This document shows positions 24,915 to 33,561 of a stretch of DNA of 64,000 nt, piece after piece. Location: assembly GCF_000427885.1 (NCBI RefSeq), contig NZ_ATYW01000015.1, forward strand, positions 124,001 to 188,000, read 5' to 3'. Position 1 is the stretch's first letter. Each line of letters opens with the position of its first letter. The notes under the pieces are model-generated. The model was not told the DNA's origin. It ran no database searches and was given only the letters and a program-made list of their open reading frames with translations. Position numbers and translations under genes: made by a program. This stretch comes from Glycomyces tenuis DSM 44171. Lineage in GTDB: Bacteria; Actinomycetota; Actinomycetes; Mycobacteriales; Micromonosporaceae.

Positions 24915-26489
24915 TCATGTCGGCGGATTCGAGGATCCGGAGCCCCGGTCGGCGGCGGTGAAGGCGGGCAGGGCCGCGCACAGCCGCGCCGGATCGCGCC
25001 CGGCGCGCAGGACGGTCCCGTCGGGGCGGACGATCGCGGCCCTGGCTCGGCCGCGCCGCAGCCAGGCGTGCAGCTCGCTGCGGGGTTCGGCGGTCACGAG
25101 CACGGCGCCGCACCGTTCGGCGCGCCCCTCGACGGCGGCGCGCTGCGGCCCGGTGCAGGGCGCCGCGACGACCACGGCGAAGCGCCCGGCGGCGACCTCG
25201 TCGAGGCGGCGGCCGTCGCCGGTGACCGCGTTCGGGCTCAAGCGCCCGGCCAGGCCGCGCCGCGGACCGCTCGGCCGCACCAGGGCCGAGCGGCGCAGCG
25301 CGGGGGTCTCGCTGTCGATGATCGCGCCCGCCGCGCCGGGCAGGCGTTGCAGCGCCGGGGCCACGGCGCCGCGCACCATGTTGCCGAGGCGGCCGCCTTC
25401 GGTCATGGCGAGGCCGACGAGTTTGGCCCGGCGGATCATGGTGCGGGCGTGCGGCAGGCGCTCGGCCTGGTAGCTGTCGAGGACGTCCTCGTCGAAGTCG
25501 CCTTCGAGGACGCCGGCGAGCTTCCAGGCGAGGTTGGCCGCGTCCCGCAGGCCGGCGCCGAGGCCCTGGCCGATGAACGGCGGCGTCAGGTGGGCGGCGT
25601 CGCCGAGCAGGAACACGCGGCCCGCCCGCCACCGGTCGGCCGTCTGGGCGCGGAAGGTGTACTCGGCGGCGCGCACGAGCCGCAGCCGGTCGGCGGGGAG
25701 CTCGCCGGTCCACGGCCGGATCAGCGGGTGGAGCCGGTCGGGGTCGCGGAAGTCCTCGGCGGTCTCGCCGGGGGCGAGGCGGAACTCCCAGCGGTGGCGG
25801 CGCGCGCCGACGCGCATGTAGGTGGCGGGCCGGTCCGGGTCGCACACCTGGTGGACCCCTTCCCAGGCGTCGATCGGCGCGGAGGTGTCGACGTCGACGA
25901 CGAGCCAGCGCTGCGCGAAGCGCAGGTCCCGCATCGACGCGCCGATCGAGGCCCTGGTGAGGCTCCCGGCGCCGTCGCAGCCGAGCACGTAGTCGGCGCG
26001 CACTGAGGCGGTCTCGCCGGTGCGGCGGTCGGTGTATTCGACGCGGACGGCGTCCGGCCCGTCGGGGGCGATGGCGGTGACCTCGGCGTCGCCTCGGAGC
26101 CTCGCCTCGCCTCGACGGGCCAGGGCGTTCAGCAGGAGGCGTTCGAGCTCGGGCTGGTCGAACAGGTTCGCCTCGGGGAAGCCGTGGCGGCCCGGGGCCG
26201 TGCCGCGCCGGAACTCGGCGAGCACCCGCATGTCGGGGTCGAGGAGGCGCAGGCCCCTGGCGGGGCGGGAGACGGCGGCGAAGGCGGCGCCCGCGCCGAG
26301 GCGGGCGAGGATGCGGTGGGCCTCGTCGTCGAGGTGCACGGCCCGCGGGTGCGGGTAGGGCGAGTCCCGGCGTTCCAGCACGAGGCAGGCGACGCCGTAG
26401 CGCGCCAGCAGGGCCGCCGCCGTCAGGCCGACCGGTCCGGCGCCGACGACGACCACCGGGACGGCCGAGTCGTTCACGTCAGGATTCAT
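24915..26489 (-). CDS. FAD-dependent aromatic hydroxylase (MhpA-like)
   Basis: 524 residues. The N-terminal FAD motif is GAGPVGLTAAALLARYG near residue 16; the DG motif reads LGCDGAGSLTR and the GD motif GDAAHLTPPFIGQGLGAG, with RDAANLAWKL directly after, as in MhpA-type 3-(3-hydroxyphenyl)propionate hydroxylases. A thioredoxin-like C-terminal domain of about 150 residues follows. The substrate is unknown; no ring-cleavage genes flank it, so it may modify an antibiotic or other aromatic. It is divergent from an AAC(3)-like gene. Confidence 0.87.
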   Translation of the reverse strand: MNPDVNDSAVPVVVVGAGPVGLTAAALLARYGVACLVLERRDSPYPHPRAVHLDDEAHRILARLGAGAAFAAVSRPARGLRLLDPDMRVLAEFRRGTAPGRHGFPEANLFDQPELERLLLNALARRGEARLRGDAEVTAIAPDGPDAVRVEYTDRRTGETASVRADYVLGCDGAGSLTRASIGASMRDLRFAQRWLVVDVDTSAPIDAWEGVHQVCDPDRPATYMRVGARRHRWEFRLAPGETAEDFRDPDRLHPLIRPWTGELPADRLRLVRAAEYTFRAQTADRWRAGRVFLLGDAAHLTPPFIGQGLGAGLRDAANLAWKLAGVLEGDFDEDVLDSYQAERLPHARTMIRRAKLVGLAMTEGGRLGNMVRGAVAPALQRLPGAAGAIIDSETPALRRSALVRPSGPRRGLAGRLSPNAVTGDGRRLDEVAAGRFAVVVAAPCTGPQRAAVEGRAERCGAVLVTAEPRSELHAWLRRGRARAAIVRPDGTVLRAGRDPARLCAALPAFTAADRGSGSSNPPT

Positions 26490-26566
26490 CGCTCGCCGGT
26501 CAGCATACGCCGATCGCGGTGGGGGCCGGACCGCCGAAGCGGGGGACGGTCGGCGAGAATGGGCCG

Positions 26567-27370
26567 ATGGAGTCGAAGGTGTGGACGCGGTCGGAGCTGG
26601 CCGGCGGTCTGCGCGGGCTCGGGCTCGCGGGCGGGGACGCGGTGATGATCCACGCGGCCTTCGGACGGGTGGGGACGGTGCTCGGCGGGCCGGACGCGCT
26701 CGTGGACGCCGTGCTCGACGTCGTCGGCGCGGACGGGACGCTGCTGAGCTACCAGGATTGGGAACTGGGCGTGGACGTCTGGGGCGAGGACGGGCAGGTG
26801 CTGGAGGCCTTCCGCGGGGAGGTGCCGCCGTTCGACGCGGCGACGGCCCGTCCGGCGCGCGACCACGGCGTCATCGCGGCCGCCGTCGGCACGAGGCCGG
26901 GTGTGCGCCGCAGCGGCAATCCGGGAGCGTCGGTGGCGGCCCTCGGCGCGGGCGCCGAAGCGTTCACCGCGGACCACCCGCTCGACTTCGGCTACGGCGA
27001 GGACTCGCCGTTCGCCCGGCTGGTCGCCGCGGGCGGGCGGGTGCTGATGGTCGGGGCGCCGCTGGACACGATGACGCTCCTGCACCACGCCGAGCACCTG
27101 GCCGATCTGCCGGGGAAGCGGCGCGTCCGCGTCGAGTACCCGCTCGCGACGCCGCAGGGCACCGAATGGCGCGTGGTCGAGGAGTACGACACGTCGAGGC
27201 CGGTCGTGGACGGGCCGCCGGAGGACTACTTCGGACGGATCGTGGCCGACCACCTCGCCACGGGCGCGGGCCGGCGCGGGAAGGTCGGCGCGGCGGACAG
27301 CGTGCTCGTCGACGCGGCCGAGACGACGGCGTTCGCCGTGGCCTGGCTCGAGGAGCGGTACGGGCGCTGA
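26567..27370 (+). CDS. Aminoglycoside N(3)-acetyltransferase-like protein (AAC(3) family)
   Basis: 267 residues covering the complete antibiotic_NAT fold: VMIHAAFGRVGTVLGGPDALVDAVLD near residue 27, the ARDHGVIAAAVGTRPGVRRSGNPG stretch, HPLDFGYGEDSPFARL, and the core GGRVLMVGAPLDTMTLLHHAEHLA. AAC(3) enzymes acetylate the 3-amino group of 2-deoxystreptamine aminoglycosides using acetyl-CoA; chromosomal members may have other amine substrates. The start may be ATG 26567 or the GTG at 26579, which has GGAG six bases upstream. It is divergent from the MhpA-like gene and ends at a strong terminator. Confidence 0.87.
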   Translation: MESKVWTRSELAGGLRGLGLAGGDAVMIHAAFGRVGTVLGGPDALVDAVLDVVGADGTLLSYQDWELGVDVWGEDGQVLEAFRGEVPPFDAATARPARDHGVIAAAVGTRPGVRRSGNPGASVAALGAGAEAFTADHPLDFGYGEDSPFARLVAAGGRVLMVGAPLDTMTLLHHAEHLADLPGKRRVRVEYPLATPQGTEWRVVEEYDTSRPVVDGPPEDYFGRIVADHLATGAGRRGKVGAADSVLVDAAETTAFAVAWLEERYGR

Positions 27371-27435
27371 CCGGCTTCGCGGTCAGGGTTCGGCGGGCGG
27401 GCACCGCCAGTCGATCGAAATCACGCGCATACCAA

Positions 27436-27466
27436 GGGGGCCACCGCAAAAGCGGTGGCCCCCTTT
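27436..27466. terminator. Bidirectional intrinsic terminator
   Basis: A perfect 12-bp stem (GGGGGCCACCGC with GCGGTGGCCCCC) closed by AAAA and followed by TTT on the plus strand. It serves the AAC(3)-like gene and the convergent tRNA-Arg. Confidence 0.9.
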
Positions 27467-27547
27467 CCGGCCCCCTCGCCACGATTCCGTGGTGAGGAGG
27501 CCCTGAATTCCTCGGCGATATGGGCCTCTACCAGGCCATACGCCTCG

Positions 27548-27620
27548 CGCCCCCGGCAGGATTCGAACCTGCGACACCTGGTCCCGGAAACCAGTGCTCT
27601 ATCCACTGAGCTACGGAGGC
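27548..27620 (-). tRNA. tRNA-Arg (anticodon CCG)
   Basis: 73 nt. The acceptor stem GCCUCCG/CGGGGGC pairs (one G-U), the D arm is GCUCAGUGGAUAGAGC, and the anticodon stem CUGGU/ACCAG encloses loop UUCCGGG, giving anticodon CCG (27585-27587) that reads CGG. The TΨC arm is GCAGGUUCGAAUCCUGC. CCA is not encoded. Confidence 0.96.
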
Positions 27621-27623
27621 GGA

Positions 27624-27975
27624 TCCGCGGAACGCGGAACCGCACCGATGCTACCAGCCGCTCGCGGCAGCGCCGCATCCGGTTTGGCCGTCGAGGATCA
27701 CACCTCCGTTCGACTCGGCGCCGTCACGGCCGAAGTGTCGGCGAGCGGGCTTAGGCTGCTCGGCAGAAACCTCCAAGCCTAGCGGACACGCTGCGTTTTC
27801 ATCGGCCGAAACACCGGAGAAACGCAATATGTTGGGGCGACGCCACGGGGCAACCACTACATGTATGATTCCCCTCTGTCGGGCCGACATCGCCGCCTTC
27901 GCCTCCCACCGCGAATCCGCGGCCGCATCGTGCCCGCCGCTTCACGCGAATCGCACGTCACGAGGGGATGCAGAG
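27624..27975 (+). other. Leader region of nrdAB
   Basis: About 350 bp between tRNA-Arg and nrdA without a gene. It contains two NrdR-like boxes at 27822-27869. I looked for the adenosylcobalamin riboswitch that precedes nrdAB in Streptomyces and saw no convincing B12-box arrangement. Confidence 0.5.
27822..27869. promoter_or_regulatory. Tandem NrdR-like boxes
   Basis: Two 16-bp palindrome-like sites resemble the NrdR consensus (CWATATATWG core). Box 1 at 27822-27837 has core CAATATGTTG, about 12 of 16 positions matching; box 2 at 27854-27869 is weaker with core CTACATGTAT. Their centres are 32 bp apart, about three helical turns, the spacing expected for NrdR tetramers. Confidence 0.65.
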
Positions 27976-30342
27976 ATGACCGGGCTCGCCACCACGACAT
28001 CCGCCACCACCACCGCTCCAGCGCAACGGGGCAGTCAATCCGACGGCGATCTCGCCGTCGCCATCGCCGAGAAGGTCCGCGCCCACGCCGTCGGCCTCCC
28101 CGACGTCGACGCCGACCGCGTCGCCGCCCAGGTCCAAGGCGGCATATGGCCCGGCGCCACCCTCGCCGACCTGCGGGAACGCGCCATCGAGATCACCTCG
28201 GCCACCGTCGCCTCCGAGCCGAGCTACTCCAAGCTCGCCGCCCGGCTGCTGGCCGAGCACATCGCCGAGGAGACCGAGGCCGAAGGCGTCGTGTCCTTCA
28301 CCACCTCGATCGCCGCCTGCCGCGACAACGGGCTGCTGTCCGAAGAGCTCATCGCCTTCGTCGACGCCCACGGACCCGAGCTCGACGCCGTCGTCGACGA
28401 GGCCGCCGACGACCGCTTCGAGTACTTCGGGCTGCGCACCGTCTACGACCGCTACCTGCTGCGCCACCCCGAGCACCGCACCGTTCTCGAACGGCCCCAG
28501 TACTTCATGCTCCGCGTCGCCTGCGGCCTGAGCCAGACCGTCGCCGAGGCCGCCGAGCTGTACCGGCTGCTCTCGGAGCTGGCCTACCTGCCGTCCTCGC
28601 CGACGCTGTTCAACTCCGGCACCCGCCGCCCGCAGCTGTCCTCGTGCTTCCTGCTGGACTCGCCGAAGGACGAGCTCGACTCGATCTACGAGCGCTACAG
28701 CCAGGTCGCGCGCCTCTCGAAGTACGCCGGAGGCATCGGCATCGCCTGGTCGAGGGTCCGCTCCCGCGGCTCGCTCATCCGCGGCACCAACGGCCACTCG
28801 AACGGCATCGTGCCGTGGCTGCGCACGCTCGACTCCTCGGTCGCGGCGGTCAACCAGGGCGGTCGCCGCAAAGGCGCCGCGTGCGTGTACTTGGCGACGT
28901 GGCACGCCGACGTCGAGGAGTTCCTGGAGCTGCGCGACAACACCGGCTCCGAGGACCGCCGCACCCACAACCTGAACCTGGCCAACTGGGTCCCCGACGA
29001 GTTCATGCGCCGCGTCGAGGCCGACGCCCCGTGGTCCCTGTTCGACCCGAAGGAGGTCCCCGAACTCGTCGACCTGTGGGGCGAGGACTTCGACGCCGCC
29101 TACCGCGCCGCCGAGGCCGCCGGCAAGGCCCGCAAGACCATCGCCGCCCGGGAGCTGTACGGGCGCATGATGCGGACCCTCGCGCAGACCGGCAACGGCT
29201 GGATGACCTTCTCCGACACCGCGAACCGCACCTCGAACCAGACCGCCAGGAGCGAGAACGTCATCCACCTGTCGAACCTGTGCACCGAGATCCTCGAGGT
29301 CACCAGCGACGCCGAGACCGCCGTGTGCAACCTCGGCAGCGTCAACCTCGCCGAGCACTGCTCGGCCGAGGGCTTCGACTTCGAGCGGCTCGAGGACACG
29401 GTGCGGACGGCGGTGAAGTTCCTCGACCGCACCATCGACCTCGGCTTCTACCCGACGGCCGAGGCCGAGAAGGCCAACCGCAAGTGGCGGCCGATCGGCC
29501 TGGGCTGCATGGGCCTGGCGGACGTGTTCTTCAAGCTCGAGCTCGCCTTCGACTCGCCCGAGGCCCTGGAGCTGTCGACCGCGATCGCCGAGCGCATCGC
29601 GCTCGTCGCCTACGAGACCTCGGCGCGCCTGGCCGGCGAGCTCGGCGCCCACCCGAACTTCGCCGAGACCCGCGCCGCCGACGGCGTCCTGCACCTCGAC
29701 CACTGGGAGGACGCGAAGATCACGCTGCCCGAGCGCTGGGCGGCGGCGCGCGAGGCGATCGCCGAGAGCGGCCTGCGGAACTCGCTCATGATCGCGATCG
29801 CCCCGACCGCGACGATCGCCTCGATCGCGGGCTGCGCCGAGTGCATCGAGCCGGTCGTCTCCAACGTCTTCAAACGCGAGACGCTCTCCGGCGAGTTCCT
29901 CCAGGTCAACCGGCACCTGATCGCCGAGCTCAAGGAACGCGGCCTGTGGAGCGAGGAGCTGCGCCAGGCCGTCGTCGTCGCCGACGGCTCGATCCAGGGC
30001 ATCGAGGCGATCCCCGCGGACATCCGCCTGCGCTACCGGACCGCCTGGGAGCTGCCGCAGCGCGCGCTCATCGACCTGGCCGCCGCGCGGACCCCGTTCA
30101 TCGACCAGGCCCAGTCGCTCAACCTGTTCCAGGCGCAGCCGACCATCGGGAAGCTCTCCTCGATGTACCGCTACGCCTGGAAGCAGGGCCTGAAGACCAC
30201 GTACTACCTGCGGAGCCGCCCGGCCACCCGGATCAACCAGACCACGGTGGGCCAGACGAGGCCGGAGGCGGCGCCCGAGACCGTTTCCGAGGACGTCGCC
30301 TGCTCGCTGGAGAACCCGGAGAGCTGCGAGGCCTGCCAGTAA
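27976..30342 (+). CDS. nrdA: Class Ia ribonucleotide reductase large subunit
   Basis: 788 residues. The ten-stranded barrel is intact: LSSCFLLDSPKDELDSI with the first active-site Cys, GGIGIAWSRVRSRGSLI, the NLCTEI finger-loop motif with the radical Cys (ENVIHLSNLCTEI), AVCNLGSVNL with the partner Cys, and a C-terminal SCEACQ pair that passes electrons from thioredoxin. It reduces NDPs to dNDPs with NrdB. The N-terminus retains only the later part of an ATP-cone (IAEKVRAHAVG ... SYSKLAARLLA); the first strands with the usual VxKRDG are missing, so ATP/dATP activity control may be reduced. ATG 27976 follows AGGGG. Confidence 0.93.
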   Translation: MTGLATTTSATTTAPAQRGSQSDGDLAVAIAEKVRAHAVGLPDVDADRVAAQVQGGIWPGATLADLRERAIEITSATVASEPSYSKLAARLLAEHIAEETEAEGVVSFTTSIAACRDNGLLSEELIAFVDAHGPELDAVVDEAADDRFEYFGLRTVYDRYLLRHPEHRTVLERPQYFMLRVACGLSQTVAEAAELYRLLSELAYLPSSPTLFNSGTRRPQLSSCFLLDSPKDELDSIYERYSQVARLSKYAGGIGIAWSRVRSRGSLIRGTNGHSNGIVPWLRTLDSSVAAVNQGGRRKGAACVYLATWHADVEEFLELRDNTGSEDRRTHNLNLANWVPDEFMRRVEADAPWSLFDPKEVPELVDLWGEDFDAAYRAAEAAGKARKTIAARELYGRMMRTLAQTGNGWMTFSDTANRTSNQTARSENVIHLSNLCTEILEVTSDAETAVCNLGSVNLAEHCSAEGFDFERLEDTVRTAVKFLDRTIDLGFYPTAEAEKANRKWRPIGLGCMGLADVFFKLELAFDSPEALELSTAIAERIALVAYETSARLAGELGAHPNFAETRAADGVLHLDHWEDAKITLPERWAAAREAIAESGLRNSLMIAIAPTATIASIAGCAECIEPVVSNVFKRETLSGEFLQVNRHLIAELKERGLWSEELRQAVVVADGSIQGIEAIPADIRLRYRTAWELPQRALIDLAAARTPFIDQAQSLNLFQAQPTIGKLSSMYRYAWKQGLKTTYYLRSRPATRINQTTVGQTRPEAAPETVSEDVACSLENPESCEACQ

Positions 30343-30349
30343 GCCGTTC

Positions 30350-30374
30350 GGGGCGCCCGGCGAGCGGGCGCCCC
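30350..30374 (+). terminator. Intercistronic hairpin between nrdA and nrdB
   Basis: A perfect 10-bp stem GGGGCGCCCG/CGGGCGCCCC with a 5-base loop, 8 bases past the nrdA stop. It probably attenuates or stabilises the two-gene mRNA. Confidence 0.6.
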
Positions 30375-30413
30375 TCTCCCACACCGATAGAACCCATGGC
30401 GAAAGGACCGCTG

Positions 30414-31409
30414 ATGCTGCTCGACCCGGGCATGAACCTGACCCTGCGACCGATGAGATACCCGGACTTCTACGAGCAGTACCGGGCCGCCATCCGCAAC
30501 ACCTGGACCGTCGAGGAGGTCGACCTCGCCTCCGACCTGGCCGACCTGGCGACGTTCACGCCGCAGGAACAGCACCTGATCCACCGGCTCGTCGCGTTCT
30601 TCGCCACCGGCGACACGATCGTCGCGAACAACCTCGTGCTCAACCTCTACCAGCACGTCAACTCCCCCGAGGGCCGCCTGTACCTGTCGCGGCAGCTGTT
30701 CGAGGAGGCCGTGCACGTCCAGTTCTATCTGACGCTGCTCGACACCTACCTGCCCGACCCCGACGAGCGCGCGAAGGCGTTCGACGCGGTCAACAACATC
30801 CCGTCGATCAAGCGCAAGGCCGACTTCTGCTTCAAGTGGATCGACTCGGTCTTCGACATGCAGGAGCTCAAGACCGGCGACGACCGGCGGGCGTTCCTGC
30901 TCAACCTCATCTGCTTCGCCGCGTGCATCGAGGGCCTGTTCTTCTACGGCGCCTTCGCGTACGTGTACTGGCTGCGCAGCCGCGGCCTGCTCGACGGGCT
31001 CGCCACCGGCACGAACTGGGTGTTCCGCGACGAGTCGTGCCACATGAACTTCGCGTTCAGCGTCGTCGACGTGGTCCGCACCGAGGAGCCGGAGCTGTTC
31101 GACGACAAGATGCGCGAGCAGGTGACGGCGATGATGGAGGAGGCCGTGGACGCCGAGCTCCAGTTCGCCGAGGACCTCATCGGCGAGGGGATGCCCGGCA
31201 TGACCGTCGCCGACATGCGGTCGTACCTGGAGTACGCCGCCGATCAGCGGCTCCAGCGCCTCGGGATGCCGAAGCGGTGGGGTTCGGAGAACCCGTTCCC
31301 GTTCATGGCGCTGCAGGACGTCCAGGAGCTGACGAACTTCTTCGAGCGCAGGCCGACCGCCTACCAAGTGGCCGTGGAGGGCAAGGTCGACCTCGACGAG
31401 GAGTTCTAA
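30414..31409 (+). CDS. nrdB: Class Ia ribonucleotide reductase small subunit
   Basis: 331 residues of the ferritin-like radical subunit. The di-iron ligands are visible: D in ATGDTIV near residue 69, the helix FEEAVHVQFY with E, H and the radical Tyr four residues after the His, E in CIEGLFFYG, and the pair in RDESCH. The C-terminal tail ends in an acidic segment that docks on NrdA. ATG 30414 is chosen because AAGGA lies seven bases upstream; ATG 30396 would add six residues. It shares a transcript with nrdA, with a hairpin between them. Confidence 0.94.
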   Translation: MLLDPGMNLTLRPMRYPDFYEQYRAAIRNTWTVEEVDLASDLADLATFTPQEQHLIHRLVAFFATGDTIVANNLVLNLYQHVNSPEGRLYLSRQLFEEAVHVQFYLTLLDTYLPDPDERAKAFDAVNNIPSIKRKADFCFKWIDSVFDMQELKTGDDRRAFLLNLICFAACIEGLFFYGAFAYVYWLRSRGLLDGLATGTNWVFRDESCHMNFAFSVVDVVRTEEPELFDDKMREQVTAMMEEAVDAELQFAEDLIGEGMPGMTVADMRSYLEYAADQRLQRLGMPKRWGSENPFPFMALQDVQELTNFFERRPTAYQVAVEGKVDLDEEF

Positions 31410-31444
31410 GGAGGACATACCCTTTCTCCCCGGTATGCCCGATC

Positions 31445-31474
31445 GGCCCGGTGCCTCGCTGGAGGTGCCGGGCC
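31445..31474 (+). terminator. Hairpin terminator after nrdB
   Basis: A long stem formed by 31445-31457 and 31462-31474 with two central mismatches and a 4-base loop, followed by AATTTA. Confidence 0.65.
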
Positions 31475-31475
31475 A

Positions 31476-31640
31476 ATTTACGGCTCGCAAGCTTCGCCGT
31501 GGGTGCCGATTTACGGCTCGCAAGCTTCGCCGTGGGTGCCGATTTACGGCTCGCAAGCCTCGCCGTGGGTGCAGAATTCACGGCTCGCGAGCGCACCGTG
31601 GGTGCTGATGTACGGCTCGCGAGCCTCGCCGTGGGGTTCT
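31476..31640. repeat. Five tandem copies of a 33-bp repeat
   Basis: Units begin at 31476, 31509, 31542, 31575 and 31608. The first two are identical; copies 3-5 diverge by a few bases. Each has the core ACGGCTCGC and ends CCGTGGGTG. The array fills the space between the nrdB terminator and the stop codon of the convergent kinase gene. The period of 33 is divisible by three and all frames are partly open, but no start or ribosome-binding site supports translation. Confidence 0.9.
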
Positions 31641-33561
31641 ATTCGCCCCGCGCGAAGGTCACGCCTTCGGCCTCGGAGCCGTCGGCCAGTTTCGCGACGC
31701 ACATGAACGAGCCGTCGCCCGGCAGGTGCACGTCGGTGAGCCAGTCGACCGAGTCGCCGCCGATGAGCTGCGACAGCGGGCCCTCTTCGCGTTCGCCGTT
31801 GAGACACGCCGAGGCGACGACCTCGTCGGCCGAAGCCGCCGCGTAGTCATCGGCGCCGATGCCTTCGGGCAGCTGGCCGACCGCGTAGGCCTCCCACAGG
31901 TGGGCGCCCGAGCACTGGGCCTGGGTCATCGACTCGCCGTCGGTGGTGAAGCAGGTCGGCTCCGAGACGCAGCCGACGCCCTGCTGCTTGAGCGAGCACT
32001 CCTTGACGTAGTCCTCGACCATCGACTGGCTTTCGAGGTCGGTCGGCTCGTCGCCGCCGAACAGCCAGATCGCGCCGAACACCAGCAGGCCGAGCACGAC
32101 CAGGCCGGCGATGCCCATGCCGATGAGGCGGCCCATGTTCGAGCCGGAGTCGCCTTCCTGGAGGCGCCGCTCGCGCCTCGTCAAGCCCGTCTCGGGTTTG
32201 GACACCGGGACCGGCAGACGCGAGTCGGAGCCGCGGTCGTCGCCGCCGCTCTGGGCTCCGCCCCAGGCGCCCAGGGAGTTCCAGCGCTCGTCTTCGCGCT
32301 GCTCGTCCATGCCCGGCTCGGAGGGGCGCTGCTCGAGCGGCGGTTCGGGCGCGGGAGGCGTGTACGCGGCGGCCGCGGGCGGCTCGGGTTCGCCGACCGG
32401 CGGACGCTGTCGGCGGCCGCGCCTGCTCGGCGCGAGGCGCAGCGTCGACGGCGAGTCGGGCACCTCGGCCTGCGGTTCGGTTTCGAGGACCGGCGGCGAG
32501 GAGTAGGCGGCGTAGGTGCCGACGCCTTCCGGCGCGGGCGAGACCGGCGTGCGCTGCTGCGGCGTCTCGGCCACGCTCGGGATGATGCCCGTCGACGCCT
32601 CGGGGATGCTCGCGAGGAACTCCCTGAACTCGACGGCGGTGGGCCTGCCCGCCGGGTTGTTGATGAGCGCGGTGCGCAGCATCTCCAACAGCAGCGGCGA
32701 TATACCGGGGATCGCCGGGATGGGCTGGTCGAACAGGGCGGCGACGTCGTTGATGTCGAGCACCCCGTCGGAGGGGAAGCGCGGCGGGCAGCCGTTGAGC
32801 ATCGTGTACAGCGTCGCGGCGAGGGAGTAGACGTCGGCCGCGGTGCCGATCTCGCGCATCTGGAAGACCTCGAGCGGCGCGTACGCGGGCGTCGCCATCG
32901 TCGAGACCGGCTCGCCCGGCTGCGGCGTCGGGAGGAGCCCGGAGAGGCCGAAGTCGGCCAGGACCGCTTCACCGGCCTCGTTGATGAGGATGTTCGCGGG
33001 TTTGATGTCGCGGTGGACGATGCCGGCCTCGTGGGCGGCGGCGAGCGCGTCGGCGATGCGGATGCCGATCTCGAGGGTGCGCTGCGGGGGGATCGTCATG
33101 TAGCGGTCGAGCAGGTCGGCGATGGAGCCGCGGCACCGCTCCATGACGACGTACGGGTGGGCCTGGTGGGTGAGCCCGGCCGAGATCATCTTGACCACGC
33201 ACGGGTGGTTGGAGACGCGCCCGGCGGTCTGGACGTCGTGGCGGAACCGCTGGCGGCCGGCCTCGTCGATGAGCGGGCGCGACTCGATCTTGACGGCCAC
33301 CTCGGTGCCGTCGTCGAACCTGGTGGCGCTGTAGACGGTGGCGTAGGCGCCCCGGTCGATCTCGCTGAAGCCGGTGAGCCGCTCGATGCCGGACAGGAGC
33401 GCCTCGGGGTCGAGATCGGAGTGGTCGCCGTGGCTGAGGCCGCCGGCGGTCGCGCCGTGGGGGTGGACGAGCGGGACGTCGTAGCCGGTCGGCGGGGAGA
33501 ATGGGGCGTTCGAGGAGAGGTGGGGACCGGTGGGAGCACCGTAGGACGAGATGGTGTCCAC
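31639..33561 (-). CDS. Receptor-type serine/threonine protein kinase
   Basis: 640 residues. The N-terminal kinase domain (about residues 58-310) has the G-loop region RGAYATVYSA, catalytic Lys in VAVKIES, HRDIKPANIL, DFGLSG and a TPAYAPLE activation segment. A Pro-rich linker of about 170 residues leads to one membrane helix near 470-490 (RLIGMGIAGLVVLGLLVFGAIWLF). The outer domain of about 140 residues has six Cys and resembles septum-formation domains (CSGAHLWEAYAV ... FMCVAKL). It is therefore PknB-like in layout but without PASTA repeats. GTG 33561 has GGAGG eight bases upstream. The stop lies at the edge of the 33-bp repeat array. Confidence 0.9.
   Translation of the reverse strand: MDTISSYGAPTGPHLSSNAPFSPPTGYDVPLVHPHGATAGGLSHGDHSDLDPEALLSGIERLTGFSEIDRGAYATVYSATRFDDGTEVAVKIESRPLIDEAGRQRFRHDVQTAGRVSNHPCVVKMISAGLTHQAHPYVVMERCRGSIADLLDRYMTIPPQRTLEIGIRIADALAAAHEAGIVHRDIKPANILINEAGEAVLADFGLSGLLPTPQPGEPVSTMATPAYAPLEVFQMREIGTAADVYSLAATLYTMLNGCPPRFPSDGVLDINDVAALFDQPIPAIPGISPLLLEMLRTALINNPAGRPTAVEFREFLASIPEASTGIIPSVAETPQQRTPVSPAPEGVGTYAAYSSPPVLETEPQAEVPDSPSTLRLAPSRRGRRQRPPVGEPEPPAAAAYTPPAPEPPLEQRPSEPGMDEQREDERWNSLGAWGGAQSGGDDRGSDSRLPVPVSKPETGLTRRERRLQEGDSGSNMGRLIGMGIAGLVVLGLLVFGAIWLFGGDEPTDLESQSMVEDYVKECSLKQQGVGCVSEPTCFTTDGESMTQAQCSGAHLWEAYAVGQLPEGIGADDYAAASADEVVASACLNGEREEGPLSQLIGGDSVDWLTDVHLPGDGSFMCVAKLADGSEAEGVTFARGE

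Noticed and set aside
27624-27975. Cobalamin riboswitch upstream of nrdA
   Set aside because: I could not find a convincing B12-box arrangement by eye; NrdR-like boxes explain the control better.
31476-31640. CRISPR array
   Set aside because: The repeats are contiguous without unique spacers, and no cas genes are present.
30836-31846. A frame that translates the 33-bp repeats into 11-residue repeats
   Set aside because: It begins inside nrdB in the wrong frame and has no ribosome-binding site; treated as non-coding repeat.
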